Origin: Kitagawia praeruptora
Taxonomy: Eukaryota; Streptophyta; Magnoliopsida; Apiales; Apiaceae
DNA: 64,000 bases
Direction: 5' to 3'
Assembly: GCA_037693485.1 (NCBI GenBank)
Contig: CM075353.1
Span: forward strand, 940,001-1,004,000
A program made the translations under genes and the position numbers. Each line of letters starts with the position of its first letter. Position 1 is the first letter of the stretch. Under the pieces are notes generated by a model, which searched no databases, was not told the DNA's origin, and saw only the letters and a program-made list of their open reading frames with translations. Shown in pieces: positions 22,801 to 32,750 of this stretch.

Positions 22801-24654
22801 GTTGTCACCTTACCAACTGTGCACATCACTACTCCTGGAGGACAAAAGCAATCCATAACTACCACAGTGGTTGCAGGGAGTATGCCATCTGACAAACCTC
22901 CAATCTCTATATCTGAGAGTGCCAAGCCTGTAGAAGTCAAAGTTGTTACTGAGGCCAAGCTACAAGAAGTTGCTAACTCCAATGACTATCATGATAAAGC
23001 CTTCTTGGAGTTTCTGAAAGCCATAAGGGAACAGGTTGGTGACACTCAGTTTTATCTGAGGGAGGTGAAGAAGCAGATAGACTACATCACTGTCATCCCC
23101 AAGAAAGTCAACAATATATGGGTCAAGGAGATAGTGATGGTTTCCAAACTAAAGATATGGCATCTAACATACCAGACTCTACAAGACCTAAAGCACTCAG
23201 AGATAGATGCCATACTTGAGATCATTGAGAAGAAAAATGAGAACAGCAAGAGTCTGTTTGATGATTTGAGGAATGGTCAACCTACAAGGCTACCAGAAGT
23301 GATCAAGAAGCCATTGACAATTATTTATCAGTCTGGTACCAGAATTGAAGATATCAAGCAATTGGTCATTCCTCATGATCTCACCTCCAGAAATCACAGA
23401 CTGATCATTGCTATCATTGATCAATTACAGAAGAAGGTTGGAACCAGAAATGCTGAAGAAATTGAGGCACTGCATATCCTCAGAACCTATATTGCAACTG
23501 GTGAAATTCCAGAGATGGCTCAACCTAGGAGAAATAAGGATGATGATTCTGAAGACAAAGGTGATGGGAGGAGAAGACATCACAGGAGAGATAAGGGTGA
23601 TGAAGATAAGAAGAAAAAGGGGGACAAGGATGAAAAGGATGATGATGACCAGGGTAAAACATATGTGAGAAAGAGTGGAAGACAGCAAGCCTTAGGCAAT
23701 GCTAGCAGTAATCTCACCACAACACAAGACTCTAAGTCTAGGGTGAATACTGTTAGTAGTGACCTAGCAAAATCTACATCTATGGCTTCTGCAACTGTCT
23801 TACCATCTCAAGAAAAGAAGAAGATTCAAGTCAAGAAACCATGTGTATGTTTCAGAAAGCAATCTGCTAATGGAATACTACTATGGTCTACCAACCAAGG
23901 TCAGAGATTTCTGCCAAGCAACCATGTCAAGAGGATGAAATTTAAACATGCTGCAAGGAAAGTGAAGCTATCCAAATCTAGAGCCCTAACAATCATTCCA
24001 GGATTAAAGCTCCAGCCACTTGATGAAGACTTTGATGAAGAGCAACTGCTATTTCTAAGAGCTCAAAAGATATGCTATGCTGCAATTGTGGATGACCACC
24101 TTGTAATCAAGTACACTGATGGGAAAGAAATGAAATTCAAACAAGGGGGTTGTCAACATTGGGGTAAATTGTATGAGATAGAAAGAATCATTGTATTGCT
24201 GGATTCTAAGGACAAGGTGGAGAAAGTATGGAAGCTGGAATTGATTGACTTTGTGAAAATGAAGAAAGAATATGCTGAGAAGATAAGGAAGGGCTGCTAT
24301 GAGAAATGGTTAGAAAGGGAGAAAGAAATTGATAGACTGGAAATTGAAGCAGAAAAGCTAAGGGCAAAGGGATTGTGTAGAGTTCAGTTTGATCCCTATG
24401 TGGTGAAGTATAGGAGGAGAAATGGAGACAATGTCAATATAAGAATGAACCTACTCAGTCACTATCCTGCCAACATTCTGAAGCCAGTGCTTGAAGATTT
24501 CAAAAACTCTATTATGATTGAAGAATTGGATGCTATGACGGAAATCATGAGAGCAGTAGATGAGATTGCAAGAAAGGAGAAAGAAAGGAAACAGAAAGCA
24601 TATGATGATCTACAAGCCAAAGCAATGGAGATGCAATCAAAAGAAAATGGCTAG
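19900..24654 (+). CDS. Third ORF of the copia element, 1584 aa, unknown function, copy 1
   Basis: The frame starts at ATG 19900 in the good context CAAATGGC. The first ~270 residues look globular (motif YLDILEQFWSTA at about 47-58, and FFPRFIQSVLNYKN at about 206-219). They resemble uncharacterised N-terminal domains often annotated next to copia genes in plants. A long Ser/Thr/Pro-rich linker follows, with KKKRK-type basic clusters near 317 and 357. Next come a heptad coiled coil (about 836-870), a Lys/Asp/Arg-rich low-complexity tract (about 1208-1250) and a Lys/Glu-rich C-terminal helix (about 1455-1490, 1550-1584). I see no signal peptide, membrane segment, RT or protease motif. SIRE-type elements carry an env-like gene here, but those are usually less than half this length, and nothing in this protein supports an envelope role. 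It is open in both copies. Confidence 0.85.
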   Translation: MATVKFNTNFIALTSDVEAPNANFKCFVKWMAESYIKDALSANPTLYLDILEQFWSTAIVEVVALENAITSYVIYCKVQDKEITINTADMNQALGLQQESFDRMATNAELEEFFEFINYSDGINLGKLNRKNLRKEWSYVFATLLQVFTARKSSFDQISAPVQQIGYALAYGKKIDVGQIILQELYGRLGKNTTKRGTDIFFPRFIQSVLNYKNASLIELPGIDKNKIGYPKSMTKLIFGNLETRNDVDVRLNITPHMESLFKTYPHNMPTFDAKSKLAQPKQVEQNANPGPANQPSQPNTLPLTEPTASSSQKGDVSKKKRKEVMSAPLNILSEAALAVELGLGSEEPESPLHRTKKKKTKTTSSVTQMAEVVKSGAHSSLGVSSQQGAPIESSILPNAPSCIESAHGSDKAGTTLSGEHITFETPSISQGELPKSTLKHTSLLESISEISLEPATQATEMQGIDHQEFFSLDEPIISSDLVHDTLFTTQNPHLDGEGMHAEAYPDDTITNTKVPLVFTRDSVPVSTAGVIHPTSVVTPVVESIHPVTEVASVTEETSLPSSSSDFMSTWLKPVQHDSASGSGSVPQQLTVEALQSLIVDQIPEFTKIAQHLLTADMPNPDYEAILLCHRDDVEVQKSKTIDDAERDGNIDAWLQGKYDITLDEALQYLREEYITSLGSNAKSLSPGEVYEAVNDSYKGFLKAAHYLGKGVKTEVNRVCDKTATSVAEVKRAFDAKFPQLDSVFKDIKHCNSTCTQVDNGLAVLKDAVTGLGHQFQNLSDQTTDANAMLRIMFKNLYGDRLVTDVPVHELSKYEVKRLQDQSFSGFKANELFTKVNTLEQEVATLTKTNAHLTEKVALLNDQLDTQASTTTDVLLHQQSMLAAMMKHMGLSLPDESSLPKDISTASVPDNKPKGEKKARNSNSKGETKGEKGILIKEGGQQRASKSLANVPGKGKAKVDEPPSILPVVTLPTVHITTPGGQKQSITTTVVAGSMPSDKPPISISESAKPVEVKVVTEAKLQEVANSNDYHDKAFLEFLKAIREQVGDTQFYLREVKKQIDYITVIPKKVNNIWVKEIVMVSKLKIWHLTYQTLQDLKHSEIDAILEIIEKKNENSKSLFDDLRNGQPTRLPEVIKKPLTIIYQSGTRIEDIKQLVIPHDLTSRNHRLIIAIIDQLQKKVGTRNAEEIEALHILRTYIATGEIPEMAQPRRNKDDDSEDKGDGRRRHHRRDKGDEDKKKKGDKDEKDDDDQGKTYVRKSGRQQALGNASSNLTTTQDSKSRVNTVSSDLAKSTSMASATVLPSQEKKKIQVKKPCVCFRKQSANGILLWSTNQGQRFLPSNHVKRMKFKHAARKVKLSKSRALTIIPGLKLQPLDEDFDEEQLLFLRAQKICYAAIVDDHLVIKYTDGKEMKFKQGGCQHWGKLYEIERIIVLLDSKDKVEKVWKLELIDFVKMKKEYAEKIRKGCYEKWLEREKEIDRLEIEAEKLRAKGLCRVQFDPYVVKYRRRNGDNVNIRMNLLSHYPANILKPVLEDFKNSIMIEELDAMTEIMRAVDEIARKEKERKQKAYDDLQAKAMEMQSKENG

Positions 24655-24798
24655 TACCTCATCATACTGTAAGAGTATTTATCTTGTAATTTCATTTATG
24701 TGTCCAATCAAAATACATACCTGTACTTTTAAAGTTTTATCTTTATGTATGTTAGGCTTGTTATCAGACATGAAATTGTGACTAAGGGTCTCACTCAC

Positions 24799-24812
24799 AA
24801 TTTGGGGGAGAT
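24799..24812 (+). other. Polypurine tract of copia copy 1
   Basis: AATTTGGGGGAGAT lies directly before the TGTTAG start of LTR 2. It is identical before LTR 3 at about 37650-37663. Confidence 0.85.
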
Positions 24813-26102
24813 TGTTAGTTACAGAGGCATGCCTGTATACATCTAATAACAAGCCTAATTGTTTGTAATGCTTTGCATTACTTACATGACCTCTTAACTG
24901 AGGGAACCTCTAGTTGTAGAGTTTCTGTTTGTATTGTACTTGTAATAGGCATCAAATCCTAGTTGTGTAACTGTACAAATAGAGTCTAGAATAATGCTTG
25001 AAAGAAGTTCCATGGTTCATGCCTCAAGCAAGGAGTTAAAGACTGCCAAATAATCACAGTTGGGATTTGAAGAAATGAAGAATTTGCCTAAGTACCAATT
25101 CGAGAAGTATATTTGTCTATTCGAGAAGTCCAGCATTCGAGAAGTCAGAGATTCGATATCTCAAGACACTATTCGATATCTCTGAATACACTGTTCGATA
25201 TCTCATTCGATATCTCAGGGATTCGATATGTCTACTACTCTATTCGAGATCTCAAGAAGTCAACAAGTCAAGATGGTATTCGAGTTCTCAAAGAGTCAAC
25301 AAGTCAAAGTTCCATTCGATATCTCAAAGACTCAGAAAGCTATTCGACAACTCAAGGATTCGATAAGTCAAATGCTCTATTCGACAACTCAAGGAATCCT
25401 GATGGAAAAGAGCTATTCGAGAAGTGGTTCGATATGTCACTATAACAGTATTCGAGAACTCAGAGTTATCGATCAAGTCAATTCTAGTTCTCGAATCACT
25501 TACTTAGTCACTTCTCGAATACATTCTTGGAGACAAAATACTGAAGAAATTGTACAAGTCAGAAACCTGCAACAAGCCAATGCACTTTATGGACCACAAC
25601 CTGTAACGTGCTCTGGAAAGCCTACAAGGAAGCTTGGAGAGATATAGAAGAGACAAGGAGCTAAAGAAGTGGATCTAAACAGGCTTTGCAAAGTCAAATC
25701 TGTAACCGTTTGGACACTTACTCAAAAAGGATAGACAGACTAGAAAGTAATGTGTTTTAGCTCCTTATTTGTAGTAAGCAGGCTGTATCCATGTTCTATA
25801 AGGACACAGCCTCACTTCATAACTTAGTAACCTTTTTGAGTCTAGTTTTTCATACACTGTAAGCTATATCTCTCTGAGAAAAACGAAGCTGAGAATACTA
25901 CCATTTGTATTCACAGATTGTAGCAACCTTTATCTAATATACATTAGATTAAAGTGATATTGTGCCTTGTGTTGTTTACTTATCCGCACCTTAATTTCTG
26001 CACACACAGGCACTTATCTGCTACACAGACTCAATCCAAGAAAAGTTCAAGAATCCATTCACCCCCCCCTCTGTATTCTTTTACCGTGTTCAATACTCAA
26101 CA
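24813..26102 (+). repeat. Copia LTR 2 (shared middle LTR)
   Basis: 1290 bp and one base different from LTR 1. It serves as 3' LTR of the first body and 5' LTR of the second, with a PPT before it and a PBS after it (26105). The motif array (25098-25523) and TATA-like box (25796-25803) are as in LTR 1. Confidence 0.95.
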
Positions 26103-26104
26103 AG

Positions 26105-26120
26105 TGGTATCAGAGCGGGC
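26105..26120 (+). other. Copia PBS, copy 2
   Basis: TGGTATCAGAGCGGGC follows LTR 2 after two bases, as in copy 1. Its presence shows that the second body keeps a complete 5' end. Confidence 0.92.
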
Positions 26121-26147
26121 TGTTTATTCAAAAACAGAGAAACGATC

Positions 26148-28653
26148 ATGAGTTCGAATACACCAAAGACTACAGGAACGGTGAAGGTCCCTAAGTTTGA
26201 TAAAGAAAACTTCAACCTCTGGAAGATAAAGATGATGTTGTTCATCAAAGCCTCTCATCCCTTGTATCCTGAGATTCTCAAGAATGGTCCTTTTGTTCCA
26301 CAACAAGAGATACCAGAGAAGACTGTTGGAACCATAACAATCCCTAGAGCTTATGAGGCCAAGGATCCATCAAAGTGGACAGAGTCAGAAAGGGAGAAGG
26401 TTGCTCTTGACAACCACCTCATGTTGCTCATCATTGATTCCATGGATATGTCAATGTTTGCAAACATTGCATCATGCACGTCTGCTAAAGAGATGTGGGA
26501 TCACATTGAGGTGTTGTGTGAAGGGACTGATGAGGTTAAAGAAAACAGGAAACAGATATTGGTCACACAGTATGAAGCTTTCATGGCACAGCCCAAGGAA
26601 AGCATCACTGAGATGTTTGAAAGGTTTCACAAGCTAGTTACTGAGTTGCAGATGAATGGAAAGGTTTACAGCACCAAGGAGTTAAATATGAAATTTCTGC
26701 TGTCTTCACCAAATCATCTGGAGCAAAGAGTCATTTCCCTTAGAGAGAGATTTGAACAAAGTCACCTATGATGTACTCTATGGAGTCCTAAAGACTCATG
26801 AACTTGAGTTGCTTCAGAAGAGGGCTATCCAAGCAAACCAAGGTAGGATGATAAACACATCATGTGCCTTGATTGTCAACAAATCCATCCTGGACCTAGA
26901 AGCATCTACAAGCCAACTAAGGATAGAGGAGGTGGCAGATGATGAAGAAACTGAAGCTGGGGTGAGTGAACCTGTTGAGGAAAAGGAGGAAGAAGAAGAG
27001 GAGTTTTACACTCTGGAAGAACTTGATGGGATGGAAAATACTTCATATGCTTTCATGGCCAGAAAATTTCCAAACATCAGATTTAAAAGAAATCAACCCT
27101 TCAAACCCAAAACTCAAAACCATTCAGCCAACAAGAACAAGGCACCTGTGAAACCAAACAGAAATAAGTTCAAAACCGGTTATGTGGATAGGTCATCTGT
27201 AAGGTGTTATAGATGCAATGACCTAGGGCATTTTGCCAGTGAATGCAAGAAGCCTAAAAAGAAGGATAGAGATTATCTTGAGCTAGAAGCTAAGTATGAG
27301 GCCCTTCTGAAAAAGCAGACACATGGTAAGGCCTACATAGCTGAAGGGAAGTGTTGGGATGATTCTGAGAGTGATGAAGAGGAACAAGAATTCTGCAATT
27401 ATGCCTTGATGGCCAACTCCAAGGATGACTCATCTTCATCTGATTCTCAGGTACCATCTCTCACTACTATAGACATGTCTGTTTCTGAATACAAATCCAT
27501 GATTGAACAATTATCTGTTGAAATGTTTAATATTCATACTAGTATGACTGCTGCTAATGAGGAGATTGCTAAACTATCTACTAGAAATGAAGTATTAACC
27601 AAAAAGAATGAGGAACTTGAGCTAACTGCTATGCAAGTAGAAAACCTTAAGAAAGAAGTTGAATATTTGGAGAACAAGGTTCTATGTGCTAGTCAAGTAG
27701 AGAAGGCTCTTAGGGATGAATTAGCTGAGAATGAATTCAAACTTAAAACTTTTAAGAAATCATCTGGTTTAGTGCAATCCTACTGTGAGAAAATTGAAGC
27801 TAAACCCAAAGCAGCTATTGGACTTGACTATGACTCTCTCAAACAAAGGAAAGGCTATGCTGTCATTGAAGAGGACATAGCTGTTCATGAGAAAGTGCCT
27901 CACATTTTGAGAAAAACTGAAAATCCAATTTTTAAGGAATCAACATTTGAAATTGATGAGGATGCCTTACTCATCAAGCAAATGTTGAATGATGAGGATG
28001 AGGCACAATCTAGTGAATAGCAAGCATCCTCTAAGGGTGAGAGTGTCAAGTCAAAGACCAAGAAGCCAGTAGTTGATAGGCCAAGACCTAAGAAGTTTGT
28101 TAAGTTTGTCTCAGCTGGGAAGAGTGAATCAGAAAAGGAAGTGACTAAAAAGAAACAGAACAGAAATGGCAAGTTAGGGATTAACAAGGATAACAACTAT
28201 GCTTATATGCCTAATGCCCCTAGGAAAACTTGTCAGAACTGTTTCAGTACCAACCATCTAACTCATGCATGCAAGAAACCTGTTGGTAGTGTGTCTAAAC
28301 CTTTCTATGATTGTTCTGTGCCTCTAAGACATAGAGATGCACCCTTCTGTGATAAATTTGACTGTATGCCATGCAATATGAATGTTATGACTAGTTGTTT
28401 TAATTTAAGAAGATAGTTCATTGATGGTTGTATCAGTCACAATTCTCACACACACTACACAAGGTCAAAGTCTTCAAGTCCTCCTAAAGCTAGGAAGGTA
28501 CCTTTGTCACCTAAGTCTGAAACCTCAGGTTCTAAGACTTCCAACAGTGACAAGAAGACTGACACTAAGAAAGTTAACAAGCATGTTGTTTATGATAAAA
28601 CTGTCTCTAAGTCACATGGACCCAAACTTGTTTGGGTACCAAAGGAAAAGTAA
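26148..28653 (+). pseudogene. gag: Copia gag, copy 2 (same breaks as copy 1)
   Basis: The encoded pieces (207, 422 and 91 codons) are identical in amino acid sequence to copy 1. They share the frameshift near 26742-26750 and the stops at 28018 and 28414. Both zinc knuckles are present (from 27205 and 28231). That gag is unchanged while pol and the third ORF differ shows only that few mutations have fallen since duplication. Confidence 0.8.
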
Positions 28654-31600
28654 TACCTTTGTGTTTGCAGGGCAAAGAAAGTGAGAAGAAGGTCATGTGG
28701 ATTTTGGACAGTGGATGCTCAAATCATATGACTGGTGATATGGCCCTGCTATCACAGTATGAGGAAAAGGCTGGCCCAATGGTTGCTTTTGGAGATGACA
28801 GCATGGGTAACACATTGGGATATGGCAAGCTGAAAGTTGGAAATGTCATCATTGAAGATGTAGCACTAGTCAAGGGGCTCAAGCATAATCTGTTAAGTGT
28901 TCGTCAGTTTACTGATAGAGGATTCAAAGTGAATTTTGACAAAGATGAATGTTTGATCACCCACAAGAAGACTGGTGATTTTGCTCTATCTGGAGTAAGG
29001 AAGGGAAGCCTGTTTGTAGCCAATATGGACTCTGCAAACAAGGACAAAATTTGTTGCTTTTACTCAAAAGCATCAAATGAAGATTGTTGGCTGTGGCACA
29101 AGAAACTATCACACCTGAACTTTAAGGCCATTAATTCTCTAGTCAAAAGAGAGTTAGTGAGAGGCATGCCCACACTTGAATTCTGCCAAGAAGGAGTGTG
29201 TGAGGCTTGTCAAAAAGGAAAAATGAAGAGATCAAGCCACAAGTCAAAGACAGTGACATCTGTAACCAAGCCACTACAACTTATCCATATGGATTTGTTT
29301 GGGCCTGTTAACATAATGTCACTTGGAAGAAAGAAGTATGCCCTGGTAATGGTTGATGATTTTTCAAGGTATACATGGGTAGAATTTCTGGCATCAAAAG
29401 ATGAGGCTCCACAAGTAATCATTGAGCATATAAAGAAAGTTGACAAGGAAGCAAAGGCAAACGATGCAAGTGTGATTGCATTGAGGAGTGATAATGGAAC
29501 AGAGTTCAGAAATGCCACACTTGAAGCATTCTGCAAAGAGAATGGCATTTCTCAGCAATTCTCAGCTCCAAGGACTCCACAACAAAATGGAGTTGTTGAG
29601 AGAAAGAATAGAACTCTAATTGAGGCTGCTAGAACAATGTTACTTGATGCAAAAATGCCTACATGTTTTTGGGCTGAGGCTGTGAGCACTGCATGCTATA
29701 TTCAGAACAGGACCCTCATCAACAAAAACACTGGAAAGACACCTTACAACTTGATGACTGGAAAGAAGCCTACAATAAAGTATGTTCATACTTTTGGAAG
29801 CAAATGCTTTGTACTCAAGGATAATTCTGAATATGTTGGAAAGTTTGATGCAAAAGCATTTGAAGGAATTTTTCTTGGCTATTCTATGGAAAGAATTGCA
29901 TACAAGGTTTATGTCATCAGTCAAAAGAAAGTTATGGAAAGCACAGATGTAACATTTGATGACAGCAAACTACCTGGACTAGAAGAAGCCAATGATGAAG
30001 ACAAAGATCCATTGAAGTTTGATAACTTAGATGATTCTGATGAAGAGACTGAAACTGGAGTTGAAACTCAAGTTCAACATTCTCAAGTGAATAATGATAC
30101 AAGAGAAGAATTTGTGCCAACCAATAGTGGAGAAACAAGCATCCAAGACACACCTGTGAGTAATGGCAACTTCACAGGGGGAGGAAATGAGGATGACCAT
30201 GATGTGGATGATGAAGCAACATCAAGAATGAGAAATCAGGCTGAACACTCAAGGAAATGGGATAGATCACACACTGCAGAGCAAATCATTGGAGATCCTA
30301 ATGCAGGAGTAAGGACTAGGAGAGCAACTCAAAATGAGTGCCTCTATGGATGTTTTCTATCACAAGTTGAGCCTAAGAAACTTGATGATGCATTGTTGGA
30401 TCCAGATTGGATTATTGCCATGCAAGAGGAGCTGAATCAATTTGAAAGGAACAAAGTATGGGAACTTGTGCCTGCACCAAAGAATAGAACCATTGTTGGA
30501 ACAAAATGGGTTCTGAAGAATAAGATGGATGAAGATGGTGTAATAATAAGAAACAAAGCAAGACTGGTTGCAAAAGGATACTCTCAACAGGAAGGCATTG
30601 ATTATGATGAGACATTTGCCCCTGTTGCTAGATTGGAAGCCATTAGAATATTCTTGGCATTTGCTGCTCATTCAAACTTTAAAGTTTATCAAATGGATGT
30701 CAAGAGTGCATTTCTAAATGGAGAGTTGGAAGAAGAGGTTTATGTGCAACAACCACCTGGCTTTGAGGATCCACATTTCCCAGAATTTGTCTACAGATTG
30801 CTTAAGGCACTGTATGGACTTAAGCAAGCTCCAAGAGCATGGTATGATACTCTATCTCAATTTCTTCTTAAAAATCAATTCACTCGAGGCACATTGGACA
30901 AGACACTGTTTTACAAGAAGCATGGTGATGATATGATCCTAGTTCAAATCTATGTGGATGATATCATTTTTGGTTCTACAAATGAGAAACTGTGTGAGAA
31001 ATTCTCTAAACTCATGCAGAGCAGATATGAGATGAGTATGATGGGAGAGTTGACATTCTTTCTAGGGTTGCAAGTCAGTCAAAGGAAGGATGGTATCTTT
31101 ATCAGTCAAACCAAGTACATCAAGGATTTATTGAAGAAGTTTGACTTGGAAGATTGTTCACCTGCCAAGACACCCATGGCCACTGCCACTAAATTGGATG
31201 AAGATGCTAAAGGCAAGAGAGTAGATATCTCAGTCTACAGAGGCATGGTTGGTTCTCTACTCTACCTCACTGCAAGTAGGCCAGACATCATGTTTGCTAC
31301 ATGCTTGTGTGCAAGGTTTCAATCAAATCCAAAGGAATCACATTTGATTGCAATAAAAAGGATCTTTAGATATCTGAAGGGCACTCCTAACTTGGGATTA
31401 TGGTATCCTAAGGACACAGGGTTTAATCTGGTTGGTTATTCTGATGCTGATTATGCTGGATGCAGAGTGGATAGGAAAAGCACCTCAGGAAGCTGCCAGT
31501 TTCTTGGACAAAGGTTAGTTTCTTGGTATAGCAAGAAGCAACAATCTGTGTCAACTTCTACAGCTGAGGCTGAATACATAGCTGCTGGAAGTTGCTGTGC

Positions 31601-31904
31601 TCAAGTGCTTTGGATTAGAAATCAACTTAGAGATTATGGACTTGTGTTGGAAAGAATTCCAATCATGTGTGACAACACAAGTGCAATCTCTATAGTTGCC
31701 AATCCTGTCAATCATTCTAGAACAAAGCACATTGACATCAGATATCATTTCATAAGAGAACATGCAACTACTGGAACCATTGAGTTGCATTATGTCTCTA
31801 CAGATAAACAACTAGCTGATATATTCACTAAGCCATTAGATGAAGCCACCTTCACAAGGTTGGTAAGTGAGATTGGAATGCTGAATTCTTCAGATTCTGG
31901 CTAA
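28632..31904 (+). CDS. pol: Copia pol polyprotein, copy 2
   Basis: An open frame of 1090 codons with all catalytic residues visible: protease DSG 26-28, integrase D221/D287/E323, RT D689 and YVDD 774-777, RNase H D938/E979/D1014. It has the family-typical Gly at 320 (GGA at 29589-29591) where copy 1 has Glu, Leu at 362 and Lys at 747. By sequence this is the better candidate for a working polymerase-integrase, but its supply of Gag would have to come through a broken gag or from another element. Confidence 0.95.
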   Translation: MGTKGKVIPLCLQGKESEKKVMWILDSGCSNHMTGDMALLSQYEEKAGPMVAFGDDSMGNTLGYGKLKVGNVIIEDVALVKGLKHNLLSVRQFTDRGFKVNFDKDECLITHKKTGDFALSGVRKGSLFVANMDSANKDKICCFYSKASNEDCWLWHKKLSHLNFKAINSLVKRELVRGMPTLEFCQEGVCEACQKGKMKRSSHKSKTVTSVTKPLQLIHMDLFGPVNIMSLGRKKYALVMVDDFSRYTWVEFLASKDEAPQVIIEHIKKVDKEAKANDASVIALRSDNGTEFRNATLEAFCKENGISQQFSAPRTPQQNGVVERKNRTLIEAARTMLLDAKMPTCFWAEAVSTACYIQNRTLINKNTGKTPYNLMTGKKPTIKYVHTFGSKCFVLKDNSEYVGKFDAKAFEGIFLGYSMERIAYKVYVISQKKVMESTDVTFDDSKLPGLEEANDEDKDPLKFDNLDDSDEETETGVETQVQHSQVNNDTREEFVPTNSGETSIQDTPVSNGNFTGGGNEDDHDVDDEATSRMRNQAEHSRKWDRSHTAEQIIGDPNAGVRTRRATQNECLYGCFLSQVEPKKLDDALLDPDWIIAMQEELNQFERNKVWELVPAPKNRTIVGTKWVLKNKMDEDGVIIRNKARLVAKGYSQQEGIDYDETFAPVARLEAIRIFLAFAAHSNFKVYQMDVKSAFLNGELEEEVYVQQPPGFEDPHFPEFVYRLLKALYGLKQAPRAWYDTLSQFLLKNQFTRGTLDKTLFYKKHGDDMILVQIYVDDIIFGSTNEKLCEKFSKLMQSRYEMSMMGELTFFLGLQVSQRKDGIFISQTKYIKDLLKKFDLEDCSPAKTPMATATKLDEDAKGKRVDISVYRGMVGSLLYLTASRPDIMFATCLCARFQSNPKESHLIAIKRIFRYLKGTPNLGLWYPKDTGFNLVGYSDADYAGCRVDRKSTSGSCQFLGQRLVSWYSKKQQSVSTSTAEAEYIAAGSCCAQVLWIRNQLRDYGLVLERIPIMCDNTSAISIVANPVNHSRTKHIDIRYHFIREHATTGTIELHYVSTDKQLADIFTKPLDEATFTRLVSEIGMLNSSDSG

Positions 31905-32750
31905 GTGAATACATCATCTAGATTGTTGCAGCAGTAAACACTTACTTTATCTAAATTCTCAATATTTTTGGAGTAAGTGTTGGCTGAAATATGATTTATA
32001 AATATTTCAAATCTGTTGCATATGTTGAAAATCATATTTTTATTAACTTAAAATTTCTATGAAATTTTGAGAAAATCACTATTTGATTTGCTAGAATATT
32101 TTTCAATGAATATGTCTGGTAGATTTTAAAAAGATAGTGAAAATCAAATTTTTATGAGTGATGGGTATAGTTCGATAAGTCAGACTTCTCGAATGATTCA
32201 CTATTCGACATCTCTAATAAGTCTCATTAGAGTACTCTTGAGTTCTCGAATAGAGTCTTTCTGAGATATCGAATAGAGGAATTATTGACTTCTCGAATAT
32301 AGTAACTGAGTTCTCGAATGACTGAGTTCTCGAACACTATATTTGAGTTCTCGAATCATTTGAAAAGGCTGAATTCTCGCTGAATTTTAATCGATTTTGG
32401 ACTTTTTGTCTAAAAGTTTAATTCACTCATAAAAACACATTTTATTTAATTTAGAATTATTTCTAAGTTAGATAACTGCCAGCTGTGAGTTTCTATCTGC
32501 TTGAGTTATCGATTAAGCCATTCTTGACTTCTCGAATAGTTGTTTTCTACTTCTCGAATGCCTGACTTGTCGATACAAAACAGTCTGCTAATCGACAATT
32601 CAAGTACTTCATACTTATACAATCTCACATCTATTCGATTCATTTCATTCGATTTCTCAAGCATCTACACTCTCTAAACCCCTGAAACCCTAGCTACGAA
32701 AAGCCAAATTTCTTCTTCAACCTTCAATTTCTTTTCTCTCTTCTACACAA
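31905..32750 (+). promoter_or_regulatory. Post-pol spacer with inverted TCGA motifs and plant-like leader, copy 2
   Basis: Same as the copy 1 spacer apart from one substitution (CTAAGTTAG at 32464-32472). The inverted motifs occupy 32168-32386 and 32501-32651, and the telo-box AAACCCTAG is at 32685-32693. Confidence 0.55.

Noticed and set aside
19900..24654. Calling the third ORF an envelope gene
   Set aside because: Only its position supports that. It has no signal peptide, hydrophobic membrane span or glycoprotein-like Cys pattern.
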